The position numbers and the translations under genes were made by a program. A stretch of 64,000 bases of DNA from Acetobacter nitrogenifigens DSM 23921 = NBRC 105050 (GTDB taxonomy: Bacteria; Pseudomonadota; Alphaproteobacteria; Acetobacterales; Acetobacteraceae). Positions 7,688-16,863 of this stretch are shown here, in pieces (position 1 is the first letter of the stretch; each line of letters starts with the position of its first letter). Under the pieces are notes generated by a model. That model saw only the letters and a list, made by a program, of their open reading frames with translations. It did no database searches and was not told the origin of the DNA. The DNA is taken from positions 1 through 64,000 of the forward strand of contig NZ_AUBI01000003.1 in assembly GCF_000429165.1 (NCBI RefSeq), given 5' to 3'.

Positions 7688-9199
7688 TTAGGGCGGCGGA
7701 GCCAGATACAGCCGGGATTGTCCATCTGGCGAAACATCGGCGGCGCGAAAGGTGTCGAGCACAGGCTGCAGGAGCCTCCGCTGACCCTGCTTTTCCGGCT
7801 CCGGGCGACCACGCCGCTGCGGCTGCTCGAACGTAGCCGGCAGCACGAACATGGCGAGCCGCCCACTCGCAAGCAACTGCCGGAACGCCGCATCCGAGCC
7901 GCCTCGCCGGACATATTCGGCGTAATTGAAGACGTCGATCTGATTGCTCTTTCCCGCCCAGTAGCAAAGCGCGTTCATATGGCAGGCCACGTCGCCGGGC
8001 TCATCATGAATCTTGGCGATGAACGTGTTCCATTCTGATGAAGATTGGCCAACGGAGGCGATAGCGGCGACGCCCCGCGGCAGAAGTACCGGCGCACCGA
8101 TCAAAAACGGCGCAATCGCAAGAAGCAACAGGACGACGGCCCTGCGTTCTCTCCTGGCGTCGCCCGAAGGCGTTGCGGGAGGCGAGAGCGCTACGCCCGT
8201 CAGGATGGACAGGGCGACAAGCGCCTCGAACCATGCGTTCAGGGCGACGCCTTCGCCGCATCTCTGAAGTAGGGCTGACGCCACCGCGAAAATAGCTGCG
8301 CTGACCGCGAACGTTCGATGACGAAGCGGGGTCGCCCGCCGCGCCAGAGTCGTGGCGACAAGAGTGAGCGTCAGAATTTCGGATGTGCGCCGCATCCCGC
8401 GCAGGGCCAGTGACGGATCGACGACACGGGGATGTCGGAGCAGGGCGATCAGGAATTCCGGGCCATAAGCCGCTAAGCACACGCCGACGGCGAACAGAAC
8501 GAATGCACTGGCGCTCGCTAGCCAGATAAACAGGCGTGTCTGCGCAGAGCGCCTGCCATCGGCTGTGCTCGATCCGAAGGCGTCGACGCCCAGTTGCATC
8601 GTTATGGCGAGGGGCCACGCGATAAGGTTGTGCTTCACCATCCCAGCCGTCACCATCAACGCCGCGGCTGCGATCAGCCGCCAGTTTCCGGCGCGGCCAA
8701 GGAAGATTGTGACCCCGCCGAGCATCAGCGCGATCCCCAGCCATTGCGGGTCGTTCATCGCGACGTAGTCGTGGCTGAAGGCTGACACGTAGAGCAGAGG
8801 CAGGAGGGCGGCGCACACAGCGCCGCGTGGCGTGGCGCCGCACCGACGGGCGATCACCGACGCCAGAAACGCCGATATAAACAGGGCGGCGAGGGCCACG
8901 ATACGGCCCGCGACGATCATGTCGCCGTCGAGCCGCCCCAGTTCGCCGACGATCAGAAAAGAGAGAGGCGGGTAGTTGTTGAAGATCAGGCCGCCCGGAG
9001 CAGGGTAGAGCGGCCCGCCGCCAAGTCCGACGGCCCTGAGCGCCGCATAGGCGTTCCAACCCTCGTTGTAATTGATCGGAATATGCGTGGGCAGCGCAAG
9101 CACCGCTCCACCGATCATGACGATAATCGACAGTGCGGCGCCCAGCAGAAGCATGACGAACAGCGACCCGGAAAGGGATCGCGGTGGGGCTTCTGGCAT
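7688..9199 (-). CDS. Polytopic membrane protein, GT-C glycosyltransferase-like (ArnT/PMT-like fold)
   Basis: The protein has 503 residues and roughly 10-11 transmembrane helices. The first helix is at about residues 12-33. The first periplasmic loop contains PINYNEGWNAYAALRA, an acidic motif in the position of the catalytic residue of GT39-type lipid-sugar transferases. A second loop follows with YPAPGGLIFNNYPPLSF. The C-terminal soluble part (from about 390) carries NYAEYVRRGGSDAAFRQLLA. Such enzymes use polyprenyl-phosphate sugars to decorate envelope glycans or proteins. The acceptor is not predictable here. The gene converges with the Sel1 gene and lies downstream of an outer-membrane protein gene on the same strand. 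Confidence 0.68.
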   Translation of the reverse strand: MPEAPPRSLSGSLFVMLLLGAALSIIVMIGGAVLALPTHIPINYNEGWNAYAALRAVGLGGGPLYPAPGGLIFNNYPPLSFLIVGELGRLDGDMIVAGRIVALAALFISAFLASVIARRCGATPRGAVCAALLPLLYVSAFSHDYVAMNDPQWLGIALMLGGVTIFLGRAGNWRLIAAAALMVTAGMVKHNLIAWPLAITMQLGVDAFGSSTADGRRSAQTRLFIWLASASAFVLFAVGVCLAAYGPEFLIALLRHPRVVDPSLALRGMRRTSEILTLTLVATTLARRATPLRHRTFAVSAAIFAVASALLQRCGEGVALNAWFEALVALSILTGVALSPPATPSGDARRERRAVVLLLLAIAPFLIGAPVLLPRGVAAIASVGQSSSEWNTFIAKIHDEPGDVACHMNALCYWAGKSNQIDVFNYAEYVRRGGSDAAFRQLLASGRLAMFVLPATFEQPQRRGRPEPEKQGQRRLLQPVLDTFRAADVSPDGQSRLYLAPPP

Positions 9200-9307
9200 G
9201 GGCTCGGCGTGCTCCGGTCAGCGGCTGGGCGGCGCCTGAGCGCCGGGATGGGCTCTTATGAACCCAGGGTCCGGGGGGAGCAATGTCGCGGCCCGTCTGC
9301 GTCGGGT

Positions 9308-10357
9308 TCAGAACGCATAAGCCAAACCGGTGCGAAGCTGGACGCCATTGCTCCAACTGCTCGGTTCATAGATGCAGCAGAGCGCATGCCGGTACAGGAG
9401 GTTCTGGCTTCTGCCAAAGGAGCGGTAACGGTATTCCGCCTCGATTGTCCAATGTAGCGCCGCCATCAGGCGATAATCGAAGCCGAGAGATGCTTCCCAT
9501 TCGGGCCGGGGGCGCAGACGGAACGTGCCGTCCTGCCCGACGGCGTTCATGCGGGTTCCCACAAGTTCAGCCCAGCCGAGACGCCCCCGCACAACGAAAG
9601 CGTCGGTCAGCGCGTAATCGAGACGCACTGTGATCCCGGCCAGGAACCCTCCATAGGTTTCTGTCGATCCAGAGACCATATCGGAGCCGCCGACAGCGCG
9701 CCGCCAGGACCAGTAGCCGCCCTGCATCGCTGGCGTGATCATGAATCGATCCGTGACCATGATGCCCTTGCCGATCTCAAGCCTGGTGTCGGTGGTCAGG
9801 GAGCCGCTTGTGGAGTTGAAGGGGCTTATGGCGCCGGTTGCGAAAGATTGTGCTGAACCACGATACTTCACCGACCCGTCGCCGAACGCGAAATGTAGCG
9901 CGAGGAAGATGTGTTCGACTTCATACGTGTCGAACATCGCCGCCGCGTCCGCCTGAAAACCGGGAACCCACCCGTTTTCACGGTTGTACCCGGTGAACGG
10001 GCCTTGGTACAACCCCTTCTCCTTGTAGTTGTTCCACGCGCCCGTCATCGACAGGCCGATCTCCCGGTTCACCTGCACGACAGCTGGAATCCACGATCCA
10101 TAGGCGCGTCGATGGACGGGCATGGGGCGATACGGCGTGATGTCGGGGCCGACGGCGACGTCGACCAGAGGCCGCACGTAGCCGGGGTTCTCTCCCATGG
10201 TCATCAGCATCCGGGCCATGTCGCGGTGGCGGAGTTCGTCTTCGCGCCGCTCGTCCAGAAACTGCGTCGTGTGGCTGGGAGCGAACTGGGCGAACGCAGC
10301 CTTGACCGGGGCCAAAGAACAGGCGGCGACGCCAAAACACAGAGCAATCTTGCGCAC
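9308..10357 (-). CDS. Predicted outer-membrane beta-barrel protein, unknown function
   Basis: The 349-residue protein has a Sec signal peptide (MRKIALCFGVAACSLAPVKAAFAQF, cleavage likely after AFA). Alternating hydrophobic/polar strands follow, rich in aromatic and glycine residues, such as LTTDTRLEIGKGIMVTDRFMITPAMQGGYWSW, TVRLDYALTDAFVVRGRLGWAEL and WTIEAEYRYRSFGRSQ. It ends in AYAF, a typical terminal-phenylalanine barrel signature recognised by BamA. The start codon is GTG at 10357. It lies 94 bases after folC on the same strand and before the GT-C membrane protein. I do not recognise the family beyond a barrel. Transport, adhesion or a structural role are all possible. Confidence 0.65.
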   Translation of the reverse strand: MRKIALCFGVAACSLAPVKAAFAQFAPSHTTQFLDERREDELRHRDMARMLMTMGENPGYVRPLVDVAVGPDITPYRPMPVHRRAYGSWIPAVVQVNREIGLSMTGAWNNYKEKGLYQGPFTGYNRENGWVPGFQADAAAMFDTYEVEHIFLALHFAFGDGSVKYRGSAQSFATGAISPFNSTSGSLTTDTRLEIGKGIMVTDRFMITPAMQGGYWSWRRAVGGSDMVSGSTETYGGFLAGITVRLDYALTDAFVVRGRLGWAELVGTRMNAVGQDGTFRLRPRPEWEASLGFDYRLMAALHWTIEAEYRYRSFGRSQNLLYRHALCCIYEPSSWSNGVQLRTGLAYAF

Positions 10358-10451
10358 GCGCGCCTCGTTCTCATCATGGACCGAGCCGGATCGAATCTCC
10401 GGCGAGCGTTATGATGTAGTCGCGTGCGGTTAAGCTAATCTTGACGCGGGC

Positions 10452-11801
10452 TTATTCCGCCCGCCACCCGTCGAGCTTCAGCGTCTCTCCTGCGAGATAG
10501 AGGCTGCCGCATATCAGCACGCGCGCAGGCGGCTCCTTCGCCAGAGCGGCCAGCGCGGCGGAGATGGTCGGGCCGACGCGTGCGACGCCACCGCTGGCGG
10601 CGACGATATCTTCGACGGGCAGCGCCAGATGCTGTCCGGGCTCCGCGACCGCCCACAGCGTCGTCGCATGGCGGGCGACAGGCGCGAGGAAGCCCCGCGC
10701 GTCCTTGGTCTGCTTCATGCCGACAAGCACATGCAGCGGCCGATCGCTCCAGCGCTCGAGAAACGGAGCGAGAGCCTCGCCTGCGCCGGGATTGTGCCCG
10801 CCGTCGAGCCACAGTTCCCAGCCATCGGGCATGGACCTGGCCAGCGCGCCGTCGAGCCGCTGCATTCGTGCGGGCCAGCGAGCCCGCCCGACGCCCTCCC
10901 ATGCCTGATCCGGAAGGCTCAGGCCGCTCGCGCGCAACGTCGCGACGGCGAGTCCGGCGTTGTCGGCCTGATGTTCGCCCGCCAGCGCAGGGGCGGGCAG
11001 GTCGAGCGCGCCCCTGTCGTCGCGATAGCGCAGCGCGCCCGAGGTTCCGGCAGCCTCCAGTAGCCATTCATGTCCCTGCCGCAAAAGCGGTGCGCCCCGC
11101 GCCGCCGCTTCATGTTCCAGCACGGCCATGACCTCGTCGCCATGACGCCCGGTGACGCAGGGAACGCCGGGCTTGATGATCCCGGCTTTTTCTCCTGCAA
11201 TCGCGGTCAGCGTCGACCCGAGAAACGCCTCGTGGTCCATGGAAATGGACGTGATCGCGCATGCCGCCGGGCGCGTCAGCACGTTGGTCGCGTCGAAACG
11301 ACCGCCGAGTCCGACCTCGATCACAGCAAGTTCGGCCGGATGGCGCGAAAACAGGAGAAAACCTGCAGCGGTCAGGACTTCGAACACCGTGATTGGGGCG
11401 CCGTCGTTGACCCGCTCGATCTCTTCCAGGACGGCGGTCAGTTCCTCTTCGCTCACCAGCTTTCCGGCGATGCGGAACCGTTCCGTCACGTCGATCAGAT
11501 GCGGCGAGGTCATCACATGCACGCGCCATTCCGCCGCCTCGCCAATGGCGCGGAGATTGGCGCAGGTGCTGCCCTTGCCGTTGGTTCCTGCGACGTGGAT
11601 CACTGGCGGAAGCCGTCGCTCCGGGTTGCCCAGACGTGTCAGCAGCGCCTCGAGACGACCGAGGGACAGGTCGATCAGCGCCGGGTACAGCCGGTTCAGC
11701 CGCTCGAGCACGACGCCGGTGCGTCCTGTGAACTCTGCGCCGAGTCCGCCGCCGGCGGGCTTTGTCGGAAGAGAAGCGGCTTGAGAGGGAGGCTGGGTCA
11801 T
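10452..11801 (-). CDS. folC: Bifunctional folylpolyglutamate synthase / dihydrofolate synthase
   Basis: FolC joins dihydropteroate to glutamate and extends folates with further glutamates using ATP. The 449-residue protein has the P-loop VIHVAGTNGKGSTCANL, the MTSPHLIDVTERFRI segment, GLGGRFDATNV, and ITSISMDHEAFLGSTLTAIAGEKAGIIKPG, all diagnostic of FolC within the Mur-ligase superfamily. A C-terminal ligase domain follows (DGGHNPGAGEALAPFL). ATG 11801 begins a short variable N-terminus before ERLNRLYP; the upstream in-frame extension is not conserved-looking. The gene follows accD on the same strand, a pairing common in proteobacteria that links fatty-acid and one-carbon metabolism genes in one transcript. 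Confidence 0.95.
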   Translation of the reverse strand: MTQPPSQAASLPTKPAGGGLGAEFTGRTGVVLERLNRLYPALIDLSLGRLEALLTRLGNPERRLPPVIHVAGTNGKGSTCANLRAIGEAAEWRVHVMTSPHLIDVTERFRIAGKLVSEEELTAVLEEIERVNDGAPITVFEVLTAAGFLLFSRHPAELAVIEVGLGGRFDATNVLTRPAACAITSISMDHEAFLGSTLTAIAGEKAGIIKPGVPCVTGRHGDEVMAVLEHEAAARGAPLLRQGHEWLLEAAGTSGALRYRDDRGALDLPAPALAGEHQADNAGLAVATLRASGLSLPDQAWEGVGRARWPARMQRLDGALARSMPDGWELWLDGGHNPGAGEALAPFLERWSDRPLHVLVGMKQTKDARGFLAPVARHATTLWAVAEPGQHLALPVEDIVAASGGVARVGPTISAALAALAKEPPARVLICGSLYLAGETLKLDGWRAE

Positions 11802-11967
11802 CGGTCTTGTCCGCTTCCGGGTCCGTTCGTCGCCGCCGACTGCGGACGCGTCCAGTGATTGTCCATAGAGCGGCGAAAAATAGCCGGCGCGTCGTCTGGA
11901 CCGTGCCACGTCCCCTACAGGCGGCGTGACGGCGTTCGCCCCCACTTTGCGTCTGTAGGACGAGCGC

Positions 11968-12903
11968 TCAGGCCGCCGTGCGCGCGGCTCCGCTTTCGGG
12001 CTGGGACGTCGCTCCGCCGGACGGCGCTCCTTCGGGGGCGGGCGACGCTTGTTCCGGCGTCTCGTTCGTCAGCAGACCGATCACCCGGCCCAGCGTAGCG
12101 CGCAGGTCGCGGCGTTCCACCACCATGTCCAGCATGCCATGCTCAAGCAGGTATTCGGAGCGCTGGAAGCCTTCCGGCAGCTTCTCGCGCACCGTGTCCT
12201 CGATCACGCGGGGGCCGGCGAAACCGATCAGCGCCTTGGGTTCAGCGATCTGCACGTCGCCCAGCATCGCAAAGGACGCGGTGACGCCGCCCGTGGTCGG
12301 GTCGGTGAGGACGACGATGTAGGGCAGGCCTGCATCCTTGAGCATCTGCACGGCTACGGTCGTGCGCGGCATCTGCATCAGGCTGATCAGACCCTCCTGC
12401 ATGCGCGCGCCGCCGGACGCGGTGAACACGACCAGCGCTGAGCGCTGCAATACTGCGAGGCGCGCGGCGGCGAGGAACGCCTCGCCCAGCGCCGAGCCCA
12501 TGGTGCCCGCCATGAATTCATAAGCCTGCACGGCGACCACGGCCGGATGTCCGGTGATCTTGCCGTGGGCCACCACCAGCGATTCATTGATGTGGGACTT
12601 CGCGCGCGCGTCCTTCAGACGGTCGGAGTAGCGCTTCTGGTCGCGGAAGCCGAGCGGGTCGTTCGGAACCTTCGGCAGTTCGATCAGCGTGTAGCTGTCC
12701 TTGTCGAACGTCCATTCCAGACGGTCCGCCGCCACAACCTTCATGTGGTGGCCGCAATGCGGGCAGACGTTCAGCGTACGCCGAAGTTCCTTGTTGAGCA
12801 CCATCTGATGGCAGGAAGAGCAGTTGGTCCACAGATTATCGGGGACCTCGCGGTTGAGGAGCCCCCTGATCCGGGGGCGGACATAGGTGGTCAGCCAGCT
12901 CAT
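11968..12903 (-). CDS. accD: Acetyl-CoA carboxylase carboxyltransferase subunit beta
   Basis: AccD pairs with AccA to transfer the carboxyl group from biotin to acetyl-CoA, the committed step of fatty-acid synthesis. The 311-residue protein has the N-terminal zinc ribbon CSSC...CPHC (about residues 29-51). The crotonase-fold core follows, with ASGGARMQEGLISLMQM, DPTTGGVTASFAMLGD and GFAGPRVIEDTVREKLPEGFQRSEYL. ATG 12903 starts the typical MSWLTTYVRPRI N-terminus. The C-terminal tail of about 25 residues is alanine, proline and glycine-rich and variable. folC follows 166 bases downstream on the same strand. Confidence 0.96.
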   Translation of the reverse strand: MSWLTTYVRPRIRGLLNREVPDNLWTNCSSCHQMVLNKELRRTLNVCPHCGHHMKVVAADRLEWTFDKDSYTLIELPKVPNDPLGFRDQKRYSDRLKDARAKSHINESLVVAHGKITGHPAVVAVQAYEFMAGTMGSALGEAFLAAARLAVLQRSALVVFTASGGARMQEGLISLMQMPRTTVAVQMLKDAGLPYIVVLTDPTTGGVTASFAMLGDVQIAEPKALIGFAGPRVIEDTVREKLPEGFQRSEYLLEHGMLDMVVERRDLRATLGRVIGLLTNETPEQASPAPEGAPSGGATSQPESGAARTAA

Positions 12904-13214
12904 GCCTGAACTCCATCTGCGGCCTCGTCGCCATAGCGGCGGCCGCGGCCTCAGCTTGTTAAATGTTTGGACGCTGTGTCCGGACGGCGTGAAGACCAAG
13001 CGACCGGGCGGCGCCCTGCGGGTGCGGCGCGGCCGCTCGTCGGCCACGCTCATCTGCGCGGGGGCAATTGCATAGCGTCGCTGTGGCGCGCTGCCAAGTA
13101 AGCGGTCGCCTGAAAAGGTTGGGCGGCGCCGATCCGACCTTTGCTCAGCGTGCGGCGCAGTCCCGTGTGGCCTTCGCCGTCACGAAAATGTTCGAAACAC
13201 ACGAAAGGAGGTGC

Positions 13215-13289
13215 ATGCTTCCGCGCTGCCTCGCAGCGCGTCGGGCTCAGGGAGGCGACGTTTTGTCGGGCCGCACGGTCACGATATAA
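13215..13289 (+). CDS. Candidate 24-residue leader ORF upstream of nadE
   Basis: ATG 13215 is preceded by an extended Shine-Dalgarno sequence AAAGGAGGT (13204-13212), though the spacing is short (3 bases after GGAGG). The reading MLPRCLAARRAQGG... ends in TAA at 13287-13289, and the last A starts an in-frame ATG of the nadE frame (TAATG). That layout suits termination-reinitiation. The peptide is arginine-rich with no obvious family. It may instead be a chance frame, with nadE translated only from 13358. The rest of 12904-13214 shows no other gene. Confidence 0.35.
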   Translation: MLPRCLAARRAQGGDVLSGRTVTI

Positions 13290-13357
13290 TGGACGACACA
13301 CTCAATCCCGCCGACCTCAACGTGCGGCGGGAGGCCAACTCCAGTGCGAGGCGCCCA

Positions 13358-15394
13358 ATGCGGGACTTCCGATCCCTATATCGTCATGGCTTCGCCCGCG
13401 TCGCCGCCTGCACCCTGCCGGTGACGCTCGCTGATCCGCGCGCCAACGTCGCGCGCGTCATCGAAGCTGCGACGGAATGCGGAGACGCAGGCGCCGTTCT
13501 TGCGGTCTTCCCCGAGCTTGGCCTTTCTGGCTACGCGATCGACGACCTGCGGCAGCAGGACGTGTTGCTCGACGCGGTGGAGGAAGCGATCGCCAGCCTC
13601 GCCGCCGCGAGCGAAACATTGCTTCCGCTGCTGCTGGTCGGCGCCCCGCTGCGTCATCGGGACGCGCTGTATAACTGCGCCGTCGCGATCCATCGCGGTG
13701 AAATTCTCGGCGTCGTGCCGAAGTCCTTTCTGCCTAACTATCGCGAGTTCTACGAGGCGCGGCAATTCACGCCCGGGGCCGGGTTGCGCGGGGAGAGCAT
13801 TCGCGTCGCTGGCGCGGAGGCGCCGTTCGGCTGCGACCTGCTGTTCGAGGCGAGCGACATCGCCGGTTTTCGCGTCGGCGTCGAAATTTGTGAAGACCTG
13901 TGGGTCGCGTTGCCCCCGAGCACGCACGCGGCGCTTGCCGGAGCTACGGTGCTGGCGAACCTATCCGCCAGCGATATCACCGTGGGCAAGGCGGACGAGC
14001 GTGACATGCTGTGCCTGTCGCAATCGGCGCGCTGTCACGCCGCCTATCTTTATGCGGCGGCGGGCGAGGGTGAATCGACAACCGACGTCGCGTGGGACGG
14101 GCAGGTCTCGATTTTCGAGAATGGGCGCAAATTGGCGGAAAGTGATCGCTTTCCGGCGGGCGCCCGGCTTGTCATGGCCGATATCGACCTCGACCTGCTA
14201 CGGCAGGAACGCGCGCGCATGACGTCCTTCGCCCACAGCGCATCTGCTACGGGCGACGCAGGGTGGCGGCGGATCGTGCGCCGCTTTTCTCCTCCGTCGG
14301 GTGATCTGGGCTTGCGCCGCGTCGTGCCGCGCTTTCCCTTCGTGCCGGACGATCCGGCGCGATTGGCGCAGGACTGTTACGAGGCCTGCACCATACAGGT
14401 CGCGGCGCTCCGTCGCAGGATGGAGGCCAGCGGCGCAAAGACGATGGTCATCGGTGTGTCCGGCGGCCTCGATTCGACACAGGCGCTTCTGATCGCAGCC
14501 CGGGCCGCCGACGAACTGGGCGTCGGGCGGAAGTCGGTGCTGGCGTTCACGATGCCGGGGTTTGGCACTGGCGACGAGACGCGCGCCAATGCGCACGCCC
14601 TGATGAATGCGCTGGGCGTCACTGCGGAGGAACTGGAGATCCGATCTTCCGCGTTGCTGATGCTGGAGCAGATTGGCCACCCCTACGCAGACGGCGAACC
14701 GCTCTACGACATCACCTTCGAGAACGTTCAGGCCGGGCTGCGGACAGACTATCTTTTCCGGCTGGCGAACCGACACAACGGCATAGTGATCGGCACCGGG
14801 GATCTGTCCGAACTCGCGCTCGGCTGGTGCACCTACGGCGTCGGCGATCAAATGTCGCACTACAACGTCAATGGCGGCCTGCCGAAAACACTGATCCAGC
14901 ACCTGATCCGCTGGTTCATCTCTTCCGGGCAGTTTAATGTGGAAGCGGCGGAGATTCTGCGCGCAATTCTCTCGACAGAAATTTCACCGGAATTGATCCC
15001 CGCAGGTGAAAATGGCGCGCAGAGCACTGAGGCGACCATTGGGCCATATGCGCTGCATGACTTCACGTTATTTCACGTCCTGCGTTACGGTTTTCGGCCA
15101 TCGAAGATTGCGTTTCTGGCGGAGGCCGCGTGGCGCGACGCGTCGCGCGGGGCATGGCCGCCGGGATACCCCGAGGCTGATCGGCGCGAGTATGATCTGC
15201 CCGTTATCCGTCGCTGGCTTGGTGTCTTCCTGAGGCGGTTTTTCGCCACCAGCCAGTTCAAGCGCTCGGCCATGCCGAATGGCCCGAAGATTGTCGCAGG
15301 CGGAGCGCTGTCGCCGCGTGGAGACTGGCGCGCGCCGTCGGACGGGAACGCGCGGGCGTGGCTGGAAGAACTGGAGCGTGGCGTGCCGGAATGA
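13358..15394 (+). CDS. nadE: Glutamine-dependent NAD+ synthetase
   Basis: This 678-residue enzyme makes NAD from deamido-NAD, ATP and glutamine-derived ammonia. The N-terminal nitrilase-type glutaminase has Glu of FPELGLSG (about 53), Lys of VPKSFLPNYREFYE (about 122) and Cys of VEICEDLW (about 177). The C-terminal synthetase has the P-loop SGGLDSTQ at about 368, then ENVQAGLRTDYLFRLANR and GTGDLSELALGW. It aligns nearly end to end with the remembered Mycobacterium tuberculosis NadE, whose N-terminus matches the start at 13358. That start also has GAGG six bases upstream. An in-frame ATG at 13289, overlapping the small leader ORF, would add 23 residues. accD is divergent. Confidence 0.95.
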   Translation: MRDFRSLYRHGFARVAACTLPVTLADPRANVARVIEAATECGDAGAVLAVFPELGLSGYAIDDLRQQDVLLDAVEEAIASLAAASETLLPLLLVGAPLRHRDALYNCAVAIHRGEILGVVPKSFLPNYREFYEARQFTPGAGLRGESIRVAGAEAPFGCDLLFEASDIAGFRVGVEICEDLWVALPPSTHAALAGATVLANLSASDITVGKADERDMLCLSQSARCHAAYLYAAAGEGESTTDVAWDGQVSIFENGRKLAESDRFPAGARLVMADIDLDLLRQERARMTSFAHSASATGDAGWRRIVRRFSPPSGDLGLRRVVPRFPFVPDDPARLAQDCYEACTIQVAALRRRMEASGAKTMVIGVSGGLDSTQALLIAARAADELGVGRKSVLAFTMPGFGTGDETRANAHALMNALGVTAEELEIRSSALLMLEQIGHPYADGEPLYDITFENVQAGLRTDYLFRLANRHNGIVIGTGDLSELALGWCTYGVGDQMSHYNVNGGLPKTLIQHLIRWFISSGQFNVEAAEILRAILSTEISPELIPAGENGAQSTEATIGPYALHDFTLFHVLRYGFRPSKIAFLAEAAWRDASRGAWPPGYPEADRREYDLPVIRRWLGVFLRRFFATSQFKRSAMPNGPKIVAGGALSPRGDWRAPSDGNARAWLEELERGVPE

Positions 15395-15530
15395 AGCGCG
15401 CATAATAAGTTACAGGATTCGAAGAATACAAATTTGATATCTTATATTATTTGAAAAAACTTTGGACGCCTGGCGGCGCCAGGACTCTTTTTGCTGTGTT
15501 TTGAAATGTGGCGCAGTCTTGGGGGGCTTG

Positions 15531-16106
15531 ATGCGTCGTCTTGTTTTTCTGGTCGCCATTTTTGTTCTGCACCTGTCGTCCGTCGCGCACGCGCAGCTTC
15601 CGACCAGTGTGTCCGTTACTTCGGGTTCTGGCGTTTCCGCGAAAACATTGTCGCGTATTGATAACAGCGGCGGGACGATGCTGGTCTTCAAAGTTGGCGA
15701 CGAAAGCGAGGCGTTGACGGTTCAGGGCGAGGCGTTTGACGCGCTGCTTGGAAAGATGATCGCGCAACGGGCTTTACCGGACAGTTTTTCCGTAAGACTG
15801 GCGGGTTCCCGGACGGCTTTGATCCGCCAGTTGCAGGACGAATTGCAGCGCCCGGACGCCAACTGGAATGTCGATACAGGGCAGCCCAGGCACGGCGCGT
15901 TGCCGGACGTTTTGATGGGAGAGTTGAACTCTGTCCTGAAAAAATCGCCCGTAGCGAGCGCATTTGCGCATCATGGATATGTTCTGACTGTCGAAGGTCT
16001 CGAGCATATAGAGGAAGATCCCGGAAGCTTCCCCAGGCCACACGTTCGTGTGCCAACGGATATTCTTGTGATGGAAATCACTGCAGGCAAGGAGGCGGGT
16101 AAATGA
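15531..16106 (+). CDS. Secreted protein of unknown function, candidate immunity protein for the adjacent Tae4-like amidase
   Basis: The protein has 191 residues with a clear signal peptide (MRRLVFLVAIFVLHLSSVAHA, cleavage after AHA). The mature part has no cysteine and no recognised domain. The stop overlaps the ATG of the amidase pseudogene (ATGA), so the two were translated together. Periplasmic immunity proteins typically protect a producer from its own type VI peptidoglycan amidase, and this position and export signal fit that role. It does not resemble Tai4 as I remember it, so the call is inference from context. Upstream (15395-15530) is AT-rich and likely holds the promoter. Confidence 0.5.
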   Translation: MRRLVFLVAIFVLHLSSVAHAQLPTSVSVTSGSGVSAKTLSRIDNSGGTMLVFKVGDESEALTVQGEAFDALLGKMIAQRALPDSFSVRLAGSRTALIRQLQDELQRPDANWNVDTGQPRHGALPDVLMGELNSVLKKSPVASAFAHHGYVLTVEGLEHIEEDPGSFPRPHVRVPTDILVMEITAGKEAGK

Positions 16107-16669
16107 CGCGCCGTGCGCTTCCTTCTTTTGACAGGCTGGTCGCCAATTACCCGTATCGGTAAACAGTGCTCGCGTTGAAGCGTATGATCGGCGGGGCCGC
16201 CGATGACACGACTGCCCCGTCGAGCGATCAGTGGCTTGGAGGTGCGTCTGGCGACACCTGCATCCTACGTATGAGCCATGCTTTCAAATACAGCGGGGCT
16301 CACATTCCGCAACCCGCCCAACACATGGTGACGGTCCGTGGCGCAGATCGTCTACGATACGGATTTCGGGCGAGGGAGTTCGACGCCCGGGTGCGATCCT
16401 CTGATGGGCCGCCGGATATTGAGGTGAAAGGCAAGTCGGTTTCTCGCGAGAAATTTCGGGGGAAAGTGGGTTTCATCAGTTTTGATATTACGTTTGGCCT
16501 CACCCCTGACGGCCGGACGCGCGCTACGGGTCATATCGACCCGTGGGATGGGGTGACCTTTTTTGATGAGATAAACGGCATCAGTCGCCCTGATCGGAAT
16601 TTTTTCAATGTCGCCGACGGGATGGCGCTACGGCTCGCGCCAGGGAAAGCCAATATGCCACGGTTCTGA
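16103..16669 (+). pseudogene. Tae4-like T6SS peptidoglycan amidase, interrupted by an in-frame TAA
   Basis: Read from ATG 16103 the frame gives LPSFDRLVANYPYR, then TAA at 16160-16162. The same frame continues as VLALKRMIGGAADD, WLGGASGDTCILRMSHAFKYSG and TRATGHIDPWDG to a stop at 16667-16669. F..L..NYP, a later IGG, catalytic Cys in NTC.LRMS (here codon 53) and His-Asp in GH.D.W.G (codon 144) are the signatures of Tae4 (type VI amidase effector 4), which cuts peptide cross-links in rival cell walls. One base change (GAA to TAA would do it) explains the break. Restart at GTG 16166 could still give a protein with both catalytic residues, lacking about 21 N-terminal residues. No T6SS structural gene is in the window. 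Confidence 0.75.
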
Positions 16670-16863
16670 TGAGCCGGTAGAGGTCGATAGTTTGCCGTTT
16701 TTTGCGTCGCGTTTTTTCGATTTTCAGCGGGTGTCGAGCCAATATCGTTTGACAAAGTCGTTGTTCTTGATGGGTGTTTTTATTTCTTCGGGGTCGGTTT
16801 TTTTTGCGCTCACGAAGCCTGCAGTAGTAATCAAATTCACCCTAATCCATGTGTCTGAGCGTA

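Noticed and set aside
12904-13203. Riboswitch ahead of nadE
   Set aside because: I could not identify conserved elements of any known NAD or nicotinamide riboswitch; the GC-rich hairpins are unspecific.
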